From CAYWMP01 sp964459445 (GTDB lineage Bacteria > Desulfobacterota > DSM-4660 > Desulfatiglandales > HGW-15), in assembly GCA_964459445.1 (NCBI GenBank), contig CAYWMP010000088.1, positions 1 through 23,404 of the forward strand: a DNA stretch of 23,404 bases, read 5' to 3'. Made by a program: the position numbers and the translations under genes. A model generated the notes under the pieces. That model had not been told where the DNA came from, searched no databases, and saw nothing but the letters and a program-made list of their open reading frames with translations. Below, one piece after another: positions 14,260 to 21,930 of the stretch. The stretch's first letter is position 1; each line of letters opens with the position of its first letter.

Positions 14260-15785
14260 TTTGAAACCTTTCTGTCCAGGGTCCTATACTGGATGGCCTC
14301 TGCCACGTGAGTCGAGTTAATTTCCAGGTTTCCTTCCAGGTCCGCAATGGTTCTAGATATCTTTAATATCCTTGAATGGGCCCTGGCACTCAAACCGAAC
14401 CGCTCCATGGCCTTCTCAAGCAGTTCGTTTGATTCAGAGTCCACGTGACAATATTTTCTGATTTGCCGACTATTCATATCGGCGTTTGTATGGATCTTGG
14501 CCCTTCGAAACCGTTCTGCTTGCATCATCCTCGAGGCATTGATTCGCTCCAGCATCTCTGCGGATGTCGGACCGTCATTCCCGGAGGACAAATCGCGAAA
14601 GGGCACGGAAGGGACATCCATATGAAGGTCTATCCGATCCATGAGGGGACCGGATATTTTTGCCCTGTACCTTTGGATCTGGCGGTAGGTGCAGACGCAC
14701 TCCCGGATAGGATCCCCCAGAAAACCGCAGGGGCACGGATTCATTGCTGCCACCAACATAAAATTTGCCGGATAGCTGACGGTAGCATTGGCTCGTGTGA
14801 TGGTCACTTGGCCGTCCTCCATGGGCTGACGGAGAACCTCTAGGACGTTCTTCTTGAATTCCGGCATCTCATCCAGGAACAAGACGCCGTTGTGGGCAAG
14901 ACTGACCTCACCGGGTTTTGGATTTTGCCCGCCCCCGATCAACCCGGCATCAGAGACCGTATGATGGGGTGCCCTAAAAGGTCTTGTGCTTATGAGACCA
15001 AACCCCTCCGGCATGATTCCCATGACACTATAGACCTTTGAGGTCTCCAACGCCTCCTGAAAATCGAGCTCGGGTAAAATCGTATATAGACGCCTTGCAA
15101 GCATGGTCTTTCCAGCACCGGGCGGCCCGATCATGATCAGATTATGCCCGCCCGCCGCTGCGATTTCCATCGCCCTTTTGACATTCTCTTGCCCCCGCAC
15201 ATCGCTGAAATCCACCTGATAATCTGGTTTCTTAAAAATCCGCGTCGGGTCGAGACGGAAGGGCTCGATGACAGATAATCCGGTAAGGCATTCAACAAGA
15301 TCTGATAGGGTATTGACGGGATGGATGTTGACATCGCCCACGACTGCGGCCTCAGTGGCATTTTCAAGGGGAAGGAACATCCCCCTGATCCCTGTCTCTT
15401 TGGCCTTTATGGCCATGGGCAACGCGCCTTTAATGGGTCTTATGAGACCGTCCAACGAGAGTTCGCCCAGGACGAAATGGTTTTCAAAAGATTCCTTAGA
15501 GATCAGTCCTGTGGCAGCTAAGATACCTAGAGCCATGGGCAGGTCAAATGCAGACCCTTCCTTTTTGATGTCGGCCGGGGCCAGATTGACCGTGATCCTG
15601 TCCGAGGGAAATTTGTACCCGGAGTTCTTGATCGAGGCCTTGACCCTGTCCTTGCTTTCACGTACGGCGCCTTCCGGGAGTCCTACGGTCGAGAAAGACG
15701 GCAACCCCTGTGAGATATCTACTTCAACCTCAACAATATAGGCATCTACGCCTATAACAGCGCTGCTGAAAACCTTTGCAATCAT
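14256..15785 (-). CDS. comM: ComM/YifB family Mg-chelatase-like AAA+ ATPase
   Basis: A 509-residue protein of the usual YifB/ComM length. The N-terminal Lon-like/ChlI domain (about 1-170) includes VGLPEGAVRESKDRVKA. The Mg-chelatase-type AAA+ domain has Walker A GPPGAGKT (220-227), Walker B LFLDE (302-306), the RAPHHTVSDAGLIGGG stretch (271-286) and a four-cysteine cluster around CPCG and CVC (351-365). In Vibrio and Haemophilus ComM is a branch-migration helicase that helps integrate DNA during natural transformation; the family is also found in non-competent bacteria. It is the first gene of a two-gene minus-strand unit with the penicillin-binding protein. The ribosome binding site before the ATG is poor. 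Family assignment is firm; role in this organism is inferred. Confidence 0.94.
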   Translation of the reverse strand: MIAKVFSSAVIGVDAYIVEVEVDISQGLPSFSTVGLPEGAVRESKDRVKASIKNSGYKFPSDRITVNLAPADIKKEGSAFDLPMALGILAATGLISKESFENHFVLGELSLDGLIRPIKGALPMAIKAKETGIRGMFLPLENATEAAVVGDVNIHPVNTLSDLVECLTGLSVIEPFRLDPTRIFKKPDYQVDFSDVRGQENVKRAMEIAAAGGHNLIMIGPPGAGKTMLARRLYTILPELDFQEALETSKVYSVMGIMPEGFGLISTRPFRAPHHTVSDAGLIGGGQNPKPGEVSLAHNGVLFLDEMPEFKKNVLEVLRQPMEDGQVTITRANATVSYPANFMLVAAMNPCPCGFLGDPIRECVCTYRQIQRYRAKISGPLMDRIDLHMDVPSVPFRDLSSGNDGPTSAEMLERINASRMMQAERFRRAKIHTNADMNSRQIRKYCHVDSESNELLEKAMERFGLSARAHSRILKISRTIADLEGNLEINSTHVAEAIQYRTLDRKVSK

Positions 15786-15828
15786 TGATAGAGCTCTGCA
15801 CTACGCCAGGGTAATTTCAATAATCGGT

Positions 15829-15863
15829 TAATCTCAACGGATATACCATAATAGCTGAGATTA
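15829..15863. promoter_or_regulatory. Inverted repeat TAATCTCA-N19-TGAGATTA, possible operator
   Basis: Two perfect 8-base arms (15829-15836 and 15856-15863) are separated by 19 bases. They straddle the candidate -10 of the comM promoter, as an operator would. No regulator gene is nearby. Confidence 0.3.
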
Positions 15864-15872
15864 TTATGTCAT
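15845..15872 (-). promoter_or_regulatory. Candidate sigma-70 promoter for comM-PBP unit
   Basis: On the minus strand, ATGACA (15867-15872, 5/6) is followed after 16 bases by TATGGT (15845-15850, 4/6). It would give a leader of about 55 bases before the comM ATG. Confidence 0.35.
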
Positions 15873-15954
15873 TAAAGGTGCCTTTTTTTGGCACTGGTGT
15901 TGCAAAATAGCAGACAAATTATTAATTTGCTCTGACTGGTCATTTCAGGATCTG

Positions 15955-16059
15955 ATGAACAATATTCGTTCCTTGGATGATATTCAAGATAGCACCATTG
16001 TTTCCTTCTCGGAGAGCGGCTATTCCGTTGATTTTGGTTTAAAAGCGCTTTACATTTAG
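15955..16059 (+). CDS. Possible 34-codon small ORF of unknown function
   Basis: ATG at 15955 has AGGA four bases upstream and an open frame of 34 codons ending TAG. The predicted peptide starts MNNIRSLDDIQDSTIVS, is soluble and mildly acidic, and has no membrane segment. I do not recognise it. The -35 box of the rpoZ promoter lies over its last codons. It could be chance or a decayed gene remnant; I keep it only as a candidate. Confidence 0.15.
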   Translation: MNNIRSLDDIQDSTIVSFSESGYSVDFGLKALYI

Positions 16060-16077
16060 CATCAAAAGTGTTATAAA
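16049..16077 (+). promoter_or_regulatory. Sigma-70 promoter for rpoZ-dnaJ-dksA
   Basis: TTTACA (16049-16054) and TATAAA (16072-16077) are each 5/6 matches, with the ideal 17-base spacer. This is the best promoter in the window and implies a leader of about 170 bases before rpoZ. Confidence 0.6.
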
Positions 16078-16252
16078 ATAAAGTTTATTTCAATTCAATT
16101 GAGTATATTTAGGCACTCTTGTGCCTGTAATAGACAAAATTTTTGCAAAAGGATTTATTCCATTCCGTTTTTGACCTCTGAATTCCCCCTTAGGAGAGAT
16201 AGCAGAGGGACATTTGGGAGAATCCTAAGCGACCTTTTACAAGGAGATATCT

Positions 16253-16528
16253 ATGGCACGAATTACGGTAGAGGATTGTCTTCAGAAAGTAAACAATCGT
16301 TTCGCTTTGATTCACATGGCTGCCAAGCGTGTTCGACAAATGAGAAAAGGGGCTGAGCCCACTATCGTTTCCAAAAACAGGGACATCGTCGTTTCCTTAA
16401 GGGAAATCGCTGCTGGAAGTGTCCTTAAGGCAGATCCGACCACCCTGACTGAGCCTTCGGATGAGGAAACCGAGGCCCTGCCCGATAAAAAAGAGGACAC
16501 GGAAGCGGATTCCCCTGGGGATAAATAG
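16253..16528 (+). CDS. rpoZ: RNA polymerase omega subunit
   Basis: A 91-residue omega subunit. The N-terminus MARITVEDCL matches the family start. It is followed by NRFALIHMAAKRVRQMRKG (14-32) and EIAAGSV, the conserved core that wraps the beta-prime C-terminus. The last 30 residues are an acidic low-complexity tail rich in Glu and Asp. In E. coli omega the first residues after Met (Ala-Arg-Val-Thr) contribute to ppGpp site 1 at the omega/beta-prime interface; here they are Ala-Arg-Ile-Thr. A clean AAGGAG lies 6 bases before the hydrophobic-start ATG at 16253. It leads a group with dnaJ (32 bases downstream) and dksA, with a strong promoter upstream. Confidence 0.95.
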   Translation: MARITVEDCLQKVNNRFALIHMAAKRVRQMRKGAEPTIVSKNRDIVVSLREIAAGSVLKADPTTLTEPSDEETEALPDKKEDTEADSPGDK

Positions 16529-16560
16529 CGAGGAGGAGAAAGCTCACAGGCACATCCACC

Positions 16561-17670
16561 ATGCAAAAAAGAGACTATTACGAAGTACTGGGCATCTCCA
16601 GAGATGTCGGTGACGGCGATATAAAAAAGGCTTACAGAAAACTGGCCATGCAATATCACCCGGACAGAAACCCGGGTGACAAGGAGGCTGAAGAAAAATT
16701 TAAAGAAGCTGCCGAAGCCTATGAAGTCCTCAGGGACGGCGAGAAGCGACAGATCTACGATAGATTCGGTCATGAGGGTCTCGAGGGTACCGGATTTAGG
16801 GGTTTTACAGGCTTTGATGACATCTTTTCCAGTTTTGGTGATATTTTTGAGGATTTTTTCGGATTTGGGACGGGTTCAAGGAGAAGAACAAGGGCCAGAC
16901 AGGGCAGCAGTCTTCGTTATGATTTATCGCTTACCCTCGAGGAGGCCCTGATTGGCAAAGAAGAAGAGATCGTTTTTGACCGCTGGGAATCTTGCGGTGT
17001 CTGTCAGGGATCTGGTATAACGCCGGGGAAAGATCCACAGATCTGCGCAACATGCCAAGGCAGAGGCCAAGTGGTCCGCTCACAGGGTTTTTTCCAAATC
17101 AGCACGACCTGTCCAACCTGCCATGGTGAAGGCCGTATTATTACGGACCCCTGTGCCGATTGCAGGGGCCGGGGCAAAACGAGGGTCGAGAGAAGTATAA
17201 ATGTGAAAATACCTCCCGGAGTCGATTCCGGTTCCCAATTAAGATTGCGCGGAGAAGGAGAACCTGGCGAACACGGCGGCCCCCCAGGCGATCTTTTCGT
17301 GGTCATTCATGTCAAAGATCATGAATTCTTTGTCAGGGAAGGCGATCAATTACTTTGTGAAATACCCCTATCCTTTGTTCAAGCAGCCCTGGGTGACATA
17401 ATAGTCATTCCCGTCCTGGGAGAACAAGAGGGGCAGGAATTGTCTATCCCGAAAGGAACCCAGCCGGGCGATGTCTTAACCCTTGCAGGATTCGGGATGC
17501 CAAGCCTCCAGCGAAATAGAAGGGGTGATCTATTTATACGAATTAAAGTGGCTATTCCCAAGAAGTTAACCGAGCACCAAAAAGAACTTCTTGAAGAATT
17601 TGCCAAGACGGAAGGGTCGAAAAGATCCAAAAAACACAAAACCTTTTGGGAAAAAATCAAAAATCACTGA
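16561..17670 (+). CDS. dnaJ: Type I DnaJ (Hsp40) co-chaperone
   Basis: A 369-residue type I J-protein with all standard parts: J domain (about 4-70) with HPD at 33-35; Gly/Phe region (about 76-105); zinc-binding domain with four CxxCxGxG repeats (Cys145/148, 162/165, 184/187, 198/201); and a C-terminal substrate-binding barrel. It stimulates DnaK ATPase activity and delivers unfolded clients. DnaK and GrpE are not in the window, so this may be an additional DnaJ serving the rpoZ/dksA transcript context rather than the main dnaK-linked copy. The start MQKRDYYEVLG is the family-typical one, yet the good GAGGAG motif is more than 20 bases upstream and no alternative in-frame start exists; only a weak AGG sits at normal distance. 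Confidence 0.95.
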   Translation: MQKRDYYEVLGISRDVGDGDIKKAYRKLAMQYHPDRNPGDKEAEEKFKEAAEAYEVLRDGEKRQIYDRFGHEGLEGTGFRGFTGFDDIFSSFGDIFEDFFGFGTGSRRRTRARQGSSLRYDLSLTLEEALIGKEEEIVFDRWESCGVCQGSGITPGKDPQICATCQGRGQVVRSQGFFQISTTCPTCHGEGRIITDPCADCRGRGKTRVERSINVKIPPGVDSGSQLRLRGEGEPGEHGGPPGDLFVVIHVKDHEFFVREGDQLLCEIPLSFVQAALGDIIVIPVLGEQEGQELSIPKGTQPGDVLTLAGFGMPSLQRNRRGDLFIRIKVAIPKKLTEHQKELLEEFAKTEGSKRSKKHKTFWEKIKNH

Positions 17671-17689
17671 CGAGGTAGCTTAAAGGATC

Positions 17690-18055
17690 ATGTTGACAAA
17701 GACGAAAACAAAAAAATTCAAGAAAATTCTGGATGGCCGGTTGGGGGAGCTTCTGACCGAAGCAAACAAGACAGTTACTGGCATGACTTCCCAAAAAGAG
17801 AACCTGCCTGATCCGGCGGATCGGGCCTCGCTGGAATCGGATCGAAATTTCACATTGAGGATACGTGACCGGGAGAGAAAACTCATCGGGAAAATAAAAG
17901 AAGCCTTGGACCGAATCGATCAGGGCACCTACGGCATTTGCGAGGAATGCGGAGAGGATATCTCTGAGGCAAGGCTCAAGGCAAGACCGGTGACTACCCT
18001 GTGCATTGATTGCAAGAAACGACAGGAAGTAGATGAGAAGGTCAGAGGCATTTAG
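17690..18055 (+). CDS. dksA: DksA/TraR family RNA polymerase secondary-channel regulator
   Basis: A 121-residue protein with a coiled coil, a C4 zinc finger (Cys84, Cys87, Cys105, Cys108 in CEEC and CIDC) and a short C-terminal helix. The coiled-coil tip carries DPADRA (41-46), matching the DxxDxA motif that DksA inserts near the polymerase active site. It is shorter than E. coli DksA (151 residues), lacking part of the N-terminus, as in many Desulfobacterota. It should modulate transcription initiation with ppGpp. It lies 19 bases after dnaJ with AAAGGA just before the ATG and is followed by a strong intrinsic terminator. The intact tip aspartates argue for true DksA-like activity rather than a simple TraR-like zinc-finger protein. 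Confidence 0.92.
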   Translation: MLTKTKTKKFKKILDGRLGELLTEANKTVTGMTSQKENLPDPADRASLESDRNFTLRIRDRERKLIGKIKEALDRIDQGTYGICEECGEDISEARLKARPVTTLCIDCKKRQEVDEKVRGI

Positions 18056-18085
18056 CTGAAAAGGATCCTTAATGAGGGAGTAATT

Positions 18086-18120
18086 GGCCGGTGCAGTTTG
18101 TGCATGCCCGGCCTTTTTTT
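18086..18120 (+). terminator. Intrinsic terminator of rpoZ-dnaJ-dksA
   Basis: GGCCGG (18086-18091) pairs with CCGGCC (18108-18113). An inner TGCA/TGCA pairing extends the stem, and seven T follow (18114-18120). This is a textbook rho-independent terminator 30 bases after the dksA stop. Confidence 0.9.
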
Positions 18121-18176
18121 GTCCTTTGGATTTTGCTAACCCCGCGCTTCGGTGTGTTTAACATAAACTAATTGCC

Positions 18177-18182
18177 TATAAT
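18177..18182 (+). promoter_or_regulatory. Perfect -10 box TATAAT close to the start of the DHH-CBS-nucleotidyltransferase gene
   Basis: TATAAT ends 12 bases before the ATG at 18195. Transcription from it would start at about 18188-18190, leaving a 5-7 base leader. The -35 region is weak (TGTTTA at 18155-18160, 16-base spacer). No ribosome binding site is present before the ATG, which fits leaderless translation. Confidence 0.45.
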
Positions 18183-18194
18183 TCAAAATATAAC

Positions 18195-20894
18195 ATGGCG
18201 ACCAAGGCAAAAAAGAAACTTAAAGATGATCAGGCCACAAGGCAGACCTATAAAGATGTGATCACGACGCACACCAATGCCGACTTTGATGCCCTCGCTT
18301 CGATGCTTGCCGCCCAAAAGCTCTATCCCGAATCAACACTCGTCTTCCCAGGCTCCCAGGAAAAGAGCCTGAGAAATTTTTTCCTCCATTCGACTTCCTA
18401 TCTCTTTAACTTCACCAAGATCAGGCAAATCGATTTTGAAAAGATTAAGAGACTGATTCTGGTAGACACTCGCCAGAAGAGCCGTATCGGCAAATTTGCC
18501 GATCTGTTGGATCAAAGGCCCCTTGAGATCCATATCTACGATCATCACCCCAACTCGGCAGATGACCTGCGCGGGGACGTCGAAATCATCCGCAAGGTTG
18601 GGGCGACAACCAGCATACTTACGCAGATCCTCAAGGACAAAGGCATTTCCATTTCCGCCGATGAAGCCACCATCATGAGCCTGGGGATACATGAGGATAC
18701 CGGCTCCTTCACGTTTTCCTCAACAACCCCTGAGGATCATGTCGCAGCGGCTTGGTTAACAAAGCAAGGGGCCAATCATAATCTCATAGCCGATATGCTG
18801 ACCAGGGAACTCACTGCCGAGCAGATATGGCTGTTGAATGATCTGACAAAATCCGCGACCACCCATGTCATAAACGGAATTGAAGTGGTCATTTCCAAGG
18901 TCGCGCGAGATCGGTTTATCGGTGATTTTGCCGTCCTAGTCCACAAGTTCATGGAGATGGAAAATCTAAAGGTCCTCTTTGCCCTTGCCCAAATGGAGGA
19001 CAAGATTTACCTCGTGGCAAGAAGCCGCGCGGAGGACGTTAATGCGGCGGAAATTGCCTTAGCCTTTGGCGGCGGCGGACACCCCGACGCAGCCTCGGCC
19101 ACGGTCAAAAACAAAACCCTTATACAGGTGGACAGATCCATTCAAGCCCTACTCCGAAATCGTGTAAATCCTCAACGAAAAGCCCGAGACATGATGTCGT
19201 CTCCGGTCATTCACATATCTCCGGAGGGAACCGTGAAAGAGGCGGCGGTTCTCATGACCAAATACAACATCAATGTCCTGACGGTGCTTGGAGAAGATGG
19301 CAAACTTTTGGGATATGTTACAAGACAGATTGTCGAGAAGGCCGTCTATTTCGAACTCGGGCACGTTCCCGTAAGAGACTATATGAATATTGATGTCTCA
19401 ACGGTCGGTCCGGACACTTCACTTCATGAAGTCCAGGATCTCATCATCAAGAACAAATTGCGTATACTCCCTGTGGTGGAAAATGGGGAGGTTAGTGGCG
19501 TCATAACAAGAACGGATCTCATGAACATATTGGTCGGCGGCCCGGTGATTCCGGATCTCCTGTACGATCCCAGGCATGCCTCCCATTTTCTTCGAAAAAA
19601 GAATATGGCTGCGATGCTCAAGGAAAGACTCCCAAAAAGAATCATCGGCCTGATAAAGGAAATTGGGGCGGTTGCGGACATGTTGGGTTATAACGCCTAT
19701 CTTGTGGGCGGTCTTGTAAGGGACGTTTTTCTAAAACGCGAGAACCTGGACGTGGACATCGTTATTGAGGGAGATGGCATCAACTTCGCCCGCGAGTTTG
19801 CAGATCACCACGAGGTGAGGGTAAGGAGCCACAAAAAATTCGGGACCGCTGTGCTCGTTTTCCCCGATGCCTTTAAGGTGGATGTGGCCACGGCTCGTAT
19901 GGAGTATTATGAATCGCCGGCCGCACCGCCCGTCGTCGAGATGAGTTCGCTGAGAATGGATCTCTACCGGAGGGATTTTTCAATCAACACCTTGGCCATA
20001 AAGCTTAATAAGAGAGACTATGGCATGCTGGTTGACTATTTCGAAGGTCAGAGAGACATCAAGGAAAAGGTCATACGGGTATTGCATAACCTGAGTTTTG
20101 TGGAGGATCCAACGCGGATATTGAGAGCGATTCGATTCGAGCAACGATTCGGGTTCAAAATCGGTAGACTGACGCTGGGCCTGATCAAGAACGCCGTAAG
20201 CCAGAACTACTTCAAAGATCTGTCCGGAAGGCGTCTCTTCCTGGAATTGAAGCTCCTCTTGATGGAGCAGCAGCCGTTGAGGGCTATTGAGAGAATGGAT
20301 GAATTCCACCTTCTTGGTCTCATATTTCCGGAGATTGAACTAAACGAGGAATCAAAAGAACTGCTTGAAGAAATTCGGAATGTCACATCCTGGTTCAACC
20401 TCCTGTATCTTGAGGAGCCCTATGACCCCTGGAAGGTTTACTGGCACGGATTGGCCTCATCACTGGATCCAAAGGCTCTGGGAGAGACTGCCGAGAGGAT
20501 GCAAATGTTTGATCAGGAAAGCCAAAGACTCATCTCTCAAAGATTAGGGGTCAATGAGACTTTGGACAATCTGTTCAAGCTCACAGGCAACGATAATTAT
20601 GCCCTCTATACTTTGCTATCACACTATGATACAGAGATCTTGCTCTACATGTTGGCAAAAGCAAACAGCGAAAAAATAAAGAGATTGATATCCAATTATT
20701 TTACGAAATTGAGGGACACAAAGGTCCTCTTAAGCGGGAAGGATCTCAAGGGCATGGGTTTTAGGCCAGGTCCGATTTATAGGGATATCTTCACGAGTAT
20801 TTTGGAGGCAAGGCTCAATCAGCGGGTGAACACAAAACAGGATGAGGTTGACTTTGTAACGCAGCAATTCGGAGAATTCGCCCAGCACCCTTGA
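18195..20894 (+). CDS. tRNA nucleotidyltransferase (CCA/A-adding) fused to DHH phosphoesterase and two CBS domains
   Basis: An 899-residue multidomain protein. Residues 22-325 are a DHH-family phosphoesterase with all metal motifs: HTNADFDA (26-33), Asp91 in LVDTR, DHHP (116-119), HEDTG (166-170) and GGGGHPDAA (292-300). Two CBS domains (about 331-385 and 394-447) probably bind an adenine nucleotide. A class II nucleotidyltransferase head follows with VGGLVRD (504-510), catalytic Asp519 and Asp521 in LDVDIVIEG, RRDFSIN (592-598) and EDPTRILRAIRF (637-648), then a helical tRNA-binding body. The same domain order is known from the long A-adding enzyme of Aquifex, where a second enzyme adds CC. 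This protein may therefore complete tRNA 3' ends fully or only add the A; sequence alone does not tell. It is monocistronic, between the dksA terminator and a 217-base gap. No other in-frame start exists upstream before a stop. Confidence 0.92.
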   Translation: MATKAKKKLKDDQATRQTYKDVITTHTNADFDALASMLAAQKLYPESTLVFPGSQEKSLRNFFLHSTSYLFNFTKIRQIDFEKIKRLILVDTRQKSRIGKFADLLDQRPLEIHIYDHHPNSADDLRGDVEIIRKVGATTSILTQILKDKGISISADEATIMSLGIHEDTGSFTFSSTTPEDHVAAAWLTKQGANHNLIADMLTRELTAEQIWLLNDLTKSATTHVINGIEVVISKVARDRFIGDFAVLVHKFMEMENLKVLFALAQMEDKIYLVARSRAEDVNAAEIALAFGGGGHPDAASATVKNKTLIQVDRSIQALLRNRVNPQRKARDMMSSPVIHISPEGTVKEAAVLMTKYNINVLTVLGEDGKLLGYVTRQIVEKAVYFELGHVPVRDYMNIDVSTVGPDTSLHEVQDLIIKNKLRILPVVENGEVSGVITRTDLMNILVGGPVIPDLLYDPRHASHFLRKKNMAAMLKERLPKRIIGLIKEIGAVADMLGYNAYLVGGLVRDVFLKRENLDVDIVIEGDGINFAREFADHHEVRVRSHKKFGTAVLVFPDAFKVDVATARMEYYESPAAPPVVEMSSLRMDLYRRDFSINTLAIKLNKRDYGMLVDYFEGQRDIKEKVIRVLHNLSFVEDPTRILRAIRFEQRFGFKIGRLTLGLIKNAVSQNYFKDLSGRRLFLELKLLLMEQQPLRAIERMDEFHLLGLIFPEIELNEESKELLEEIRNVTSWFNLLYLEEPYDPWKVYWHGLASSLDPKALGETAERMQMFDQESQRLISQRLGVNETLDNLFKLTGNDNYALYTLLSHYDTEILLYMLAKANSEKIKRLISNYFTKLRDTKVLLSGKDLKGMGFRPGPIYRDIFTSILEARLNQRVNTKQDEVDFVTQQFGEFAQHP

Positions 20895-20917
20895 CGGAAG
20901 TCAGAAAAAACCTTTAG

Positions 20918-20943
20918 ACAGGATTACAGGATATACAGGTTTC
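20918..20943 (+). repeat. Short tandem repeat, three ACAGGAT-type units
   Basis: ACAGGATT, ACAGGATAT and ACAGGTTTC follow each other with an 8-9-base period just after the nucleotidyltransferase stop. Similar ACAGGATTT-type tandem words are scattered in many bacterial intergenic regions; that is recollection and was not searched. Confidence 0.5.
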
Positions 20944-20997
20944 TTTGGCATTTTTCACAGAGTAAGAACTGACACTTTGATAAAAAGGATCGCTAAA

Positions 20998-21016
20998 AGG
21001 CCCGCCTAACGGGCCT
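20998..21016. terminator. Perfect GC-rich hairpin between the nucleotidyltransferase gene and scpA
   Basis: AGGCCCG (20998-21004) and CGGGCCT (21010-21016) pair perfectly across a 5-base loop. On the plus strand no T-run follows; on the minus strand TTTT follows. It probably marks the 3' end of the upstream transcript, but may equally sit in an scpA leader if transcription starts at the weak TTCACA-17-TTGATA pair (20954-20982). Confidence 0.45.
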
Positions 21017-21111
21017 CCCAATGATTCATCACTGAAGCATTGAGAAAACATATCCGGTACATACCGTTAATCTTGTCAAGAACAGATGGCTTACGATGAA
21101 GCCGAATAATC

Positions 21112-21930
21112 ATGATGGATGAAATATTACATTCCTCTGAAAAGGAACCAGCCCGCTCCATTGAGGAAGGAGATGCGGCAACATCGCCAGGCTCTCACCA
21201 GGGTGAGTATGAGGTAAAACTCGAAATCTTTGAAGGGCCTTTGGAACTTCTGTTGCATTTGATCCACAAAAATGAGGTCGACATCTTTGATATTCCCATT
21301 GCCATCATTACGGATCAATATATTGATTATATCAACATGATGAAGGCCCTTAATTTCAGCCTGGCCGGAGACTTTTTTGTGATGGCCTCAACCCTGATGC
21401 ACATCAAATCAAAGATGCTCCTTCCAGCCTCTGAGGATGAGGACGAGGAAGATCCGAGGATTGAAATCACACGACCCCTTATGGAATACCTCCGTCTCAG
21501 GGAGGTCGCCGGAGAACTCACGGACAGGGACATTTTGGAAAGAGACGTTTTTACCCGGCAAATGCCGACTGATTATCTTGAACAGATCCAAGGGGAAGAA
21601 TCCCTCTTGAATGTCAGCCTCTTTCAACTCATCGATGCCTTTAAAAGGATGGTCGAGGAGAGGCTTCCGGGAGAGCCTATAAAGTTCCTGGCCCGCAAGT
21701 GGTCCCTGAAGGATAAAATGACATTTATCCTCAATGAATTAAAGACCGAAGGGGCGGTGTTTTTCATAGAACTGTTTAAAGAAAGCAGGACAATAGCCGA
21801 GTTCATAATTACCTTTCTTGCACTCCTTGAACTTGTTCAGCTTGGTCTTATCAAAGTGTATCAACCGGCCCATGATTCGGATATCAAGTTAGAAGGCAAA
21901 TTCAAAGAAAAGGAAGATGACCGTGGGTAA
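21112..21930 (+). CDS. scpA: Segregation and condensation protein A (kleisin)
   Basis: A 272-residue kleisin that bridges the SMC ATPase heads and binds ScpB in the bacterial condensin complex, acting on the chromosome. The N-terminal SMC-neck motif is clear: VKLEIFEGPLELLLHLI (35-51), then NEVDIFDIPIAIITDQYI (54-71). An acidic linker (EDEDEEDPR, 107-115) precedes the middle region, and the C-terminal winged helix includes KTEGAVFFIELF and LALLELVQLGLIKVYQ. About 30 extra residues rich in Glu and Ser precede the family motif. The ribosome binding site at the ATG is weak, and the adjacent ATG one codon later is an equally possible start. The end overlaps scpB by 14 bases, so the two partners are translated together. 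Confidence 0.95.
   Translation: MMDEILHSSEKEPARSIEEGDAATSPGSHQGEYEVKLEIFEGPLELLLHLIHKNEVDIFDIPIAIITDQYIDYINMMKALNFSLAGDFFVMASTLMHIKSKMLLPASEDEDEEDPRIEITRPLMEYLRLREVAGELTDRDILERDVFTRQMPTDYLEQIQGEESLLNVSLFQLIDAFKRMVEERLPGEPIKFLARKWSLKDKMTFILNELKTEGAVFFIELFKESRTIAEFIITFLALLELVQLGLIKVYQPAHDSDIKLEGKFKEKEDDRG

Larger units (their letters stand above)
15786..16252. other. Divergent intergenic region between comM and rpoZ
   Basis: A 467-base AT-rich gap. It contains a candidate comM promoter with an overlapping palindrome, a hairpin with a T7 loop (GTGCC/GGCAC, 15878-15894), a bulged hairpin (15911-15934), a possible 34-codon frame (15955-16059), a strong rpoZ promoter (16049-16077) and a roughly 170-base rpoZ leader with a CTTAGGA/TCCTAAG inverted repeat (16189-16195 with 16223-16229). 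Confidence 0.6.

Noticed and set aside
15878..15894. Hairpin GTGCC-T7-GGCAC as an intrinsic terminator
   Set aside because: The T-run is in the loop, not after the stem, and no gene ends there.
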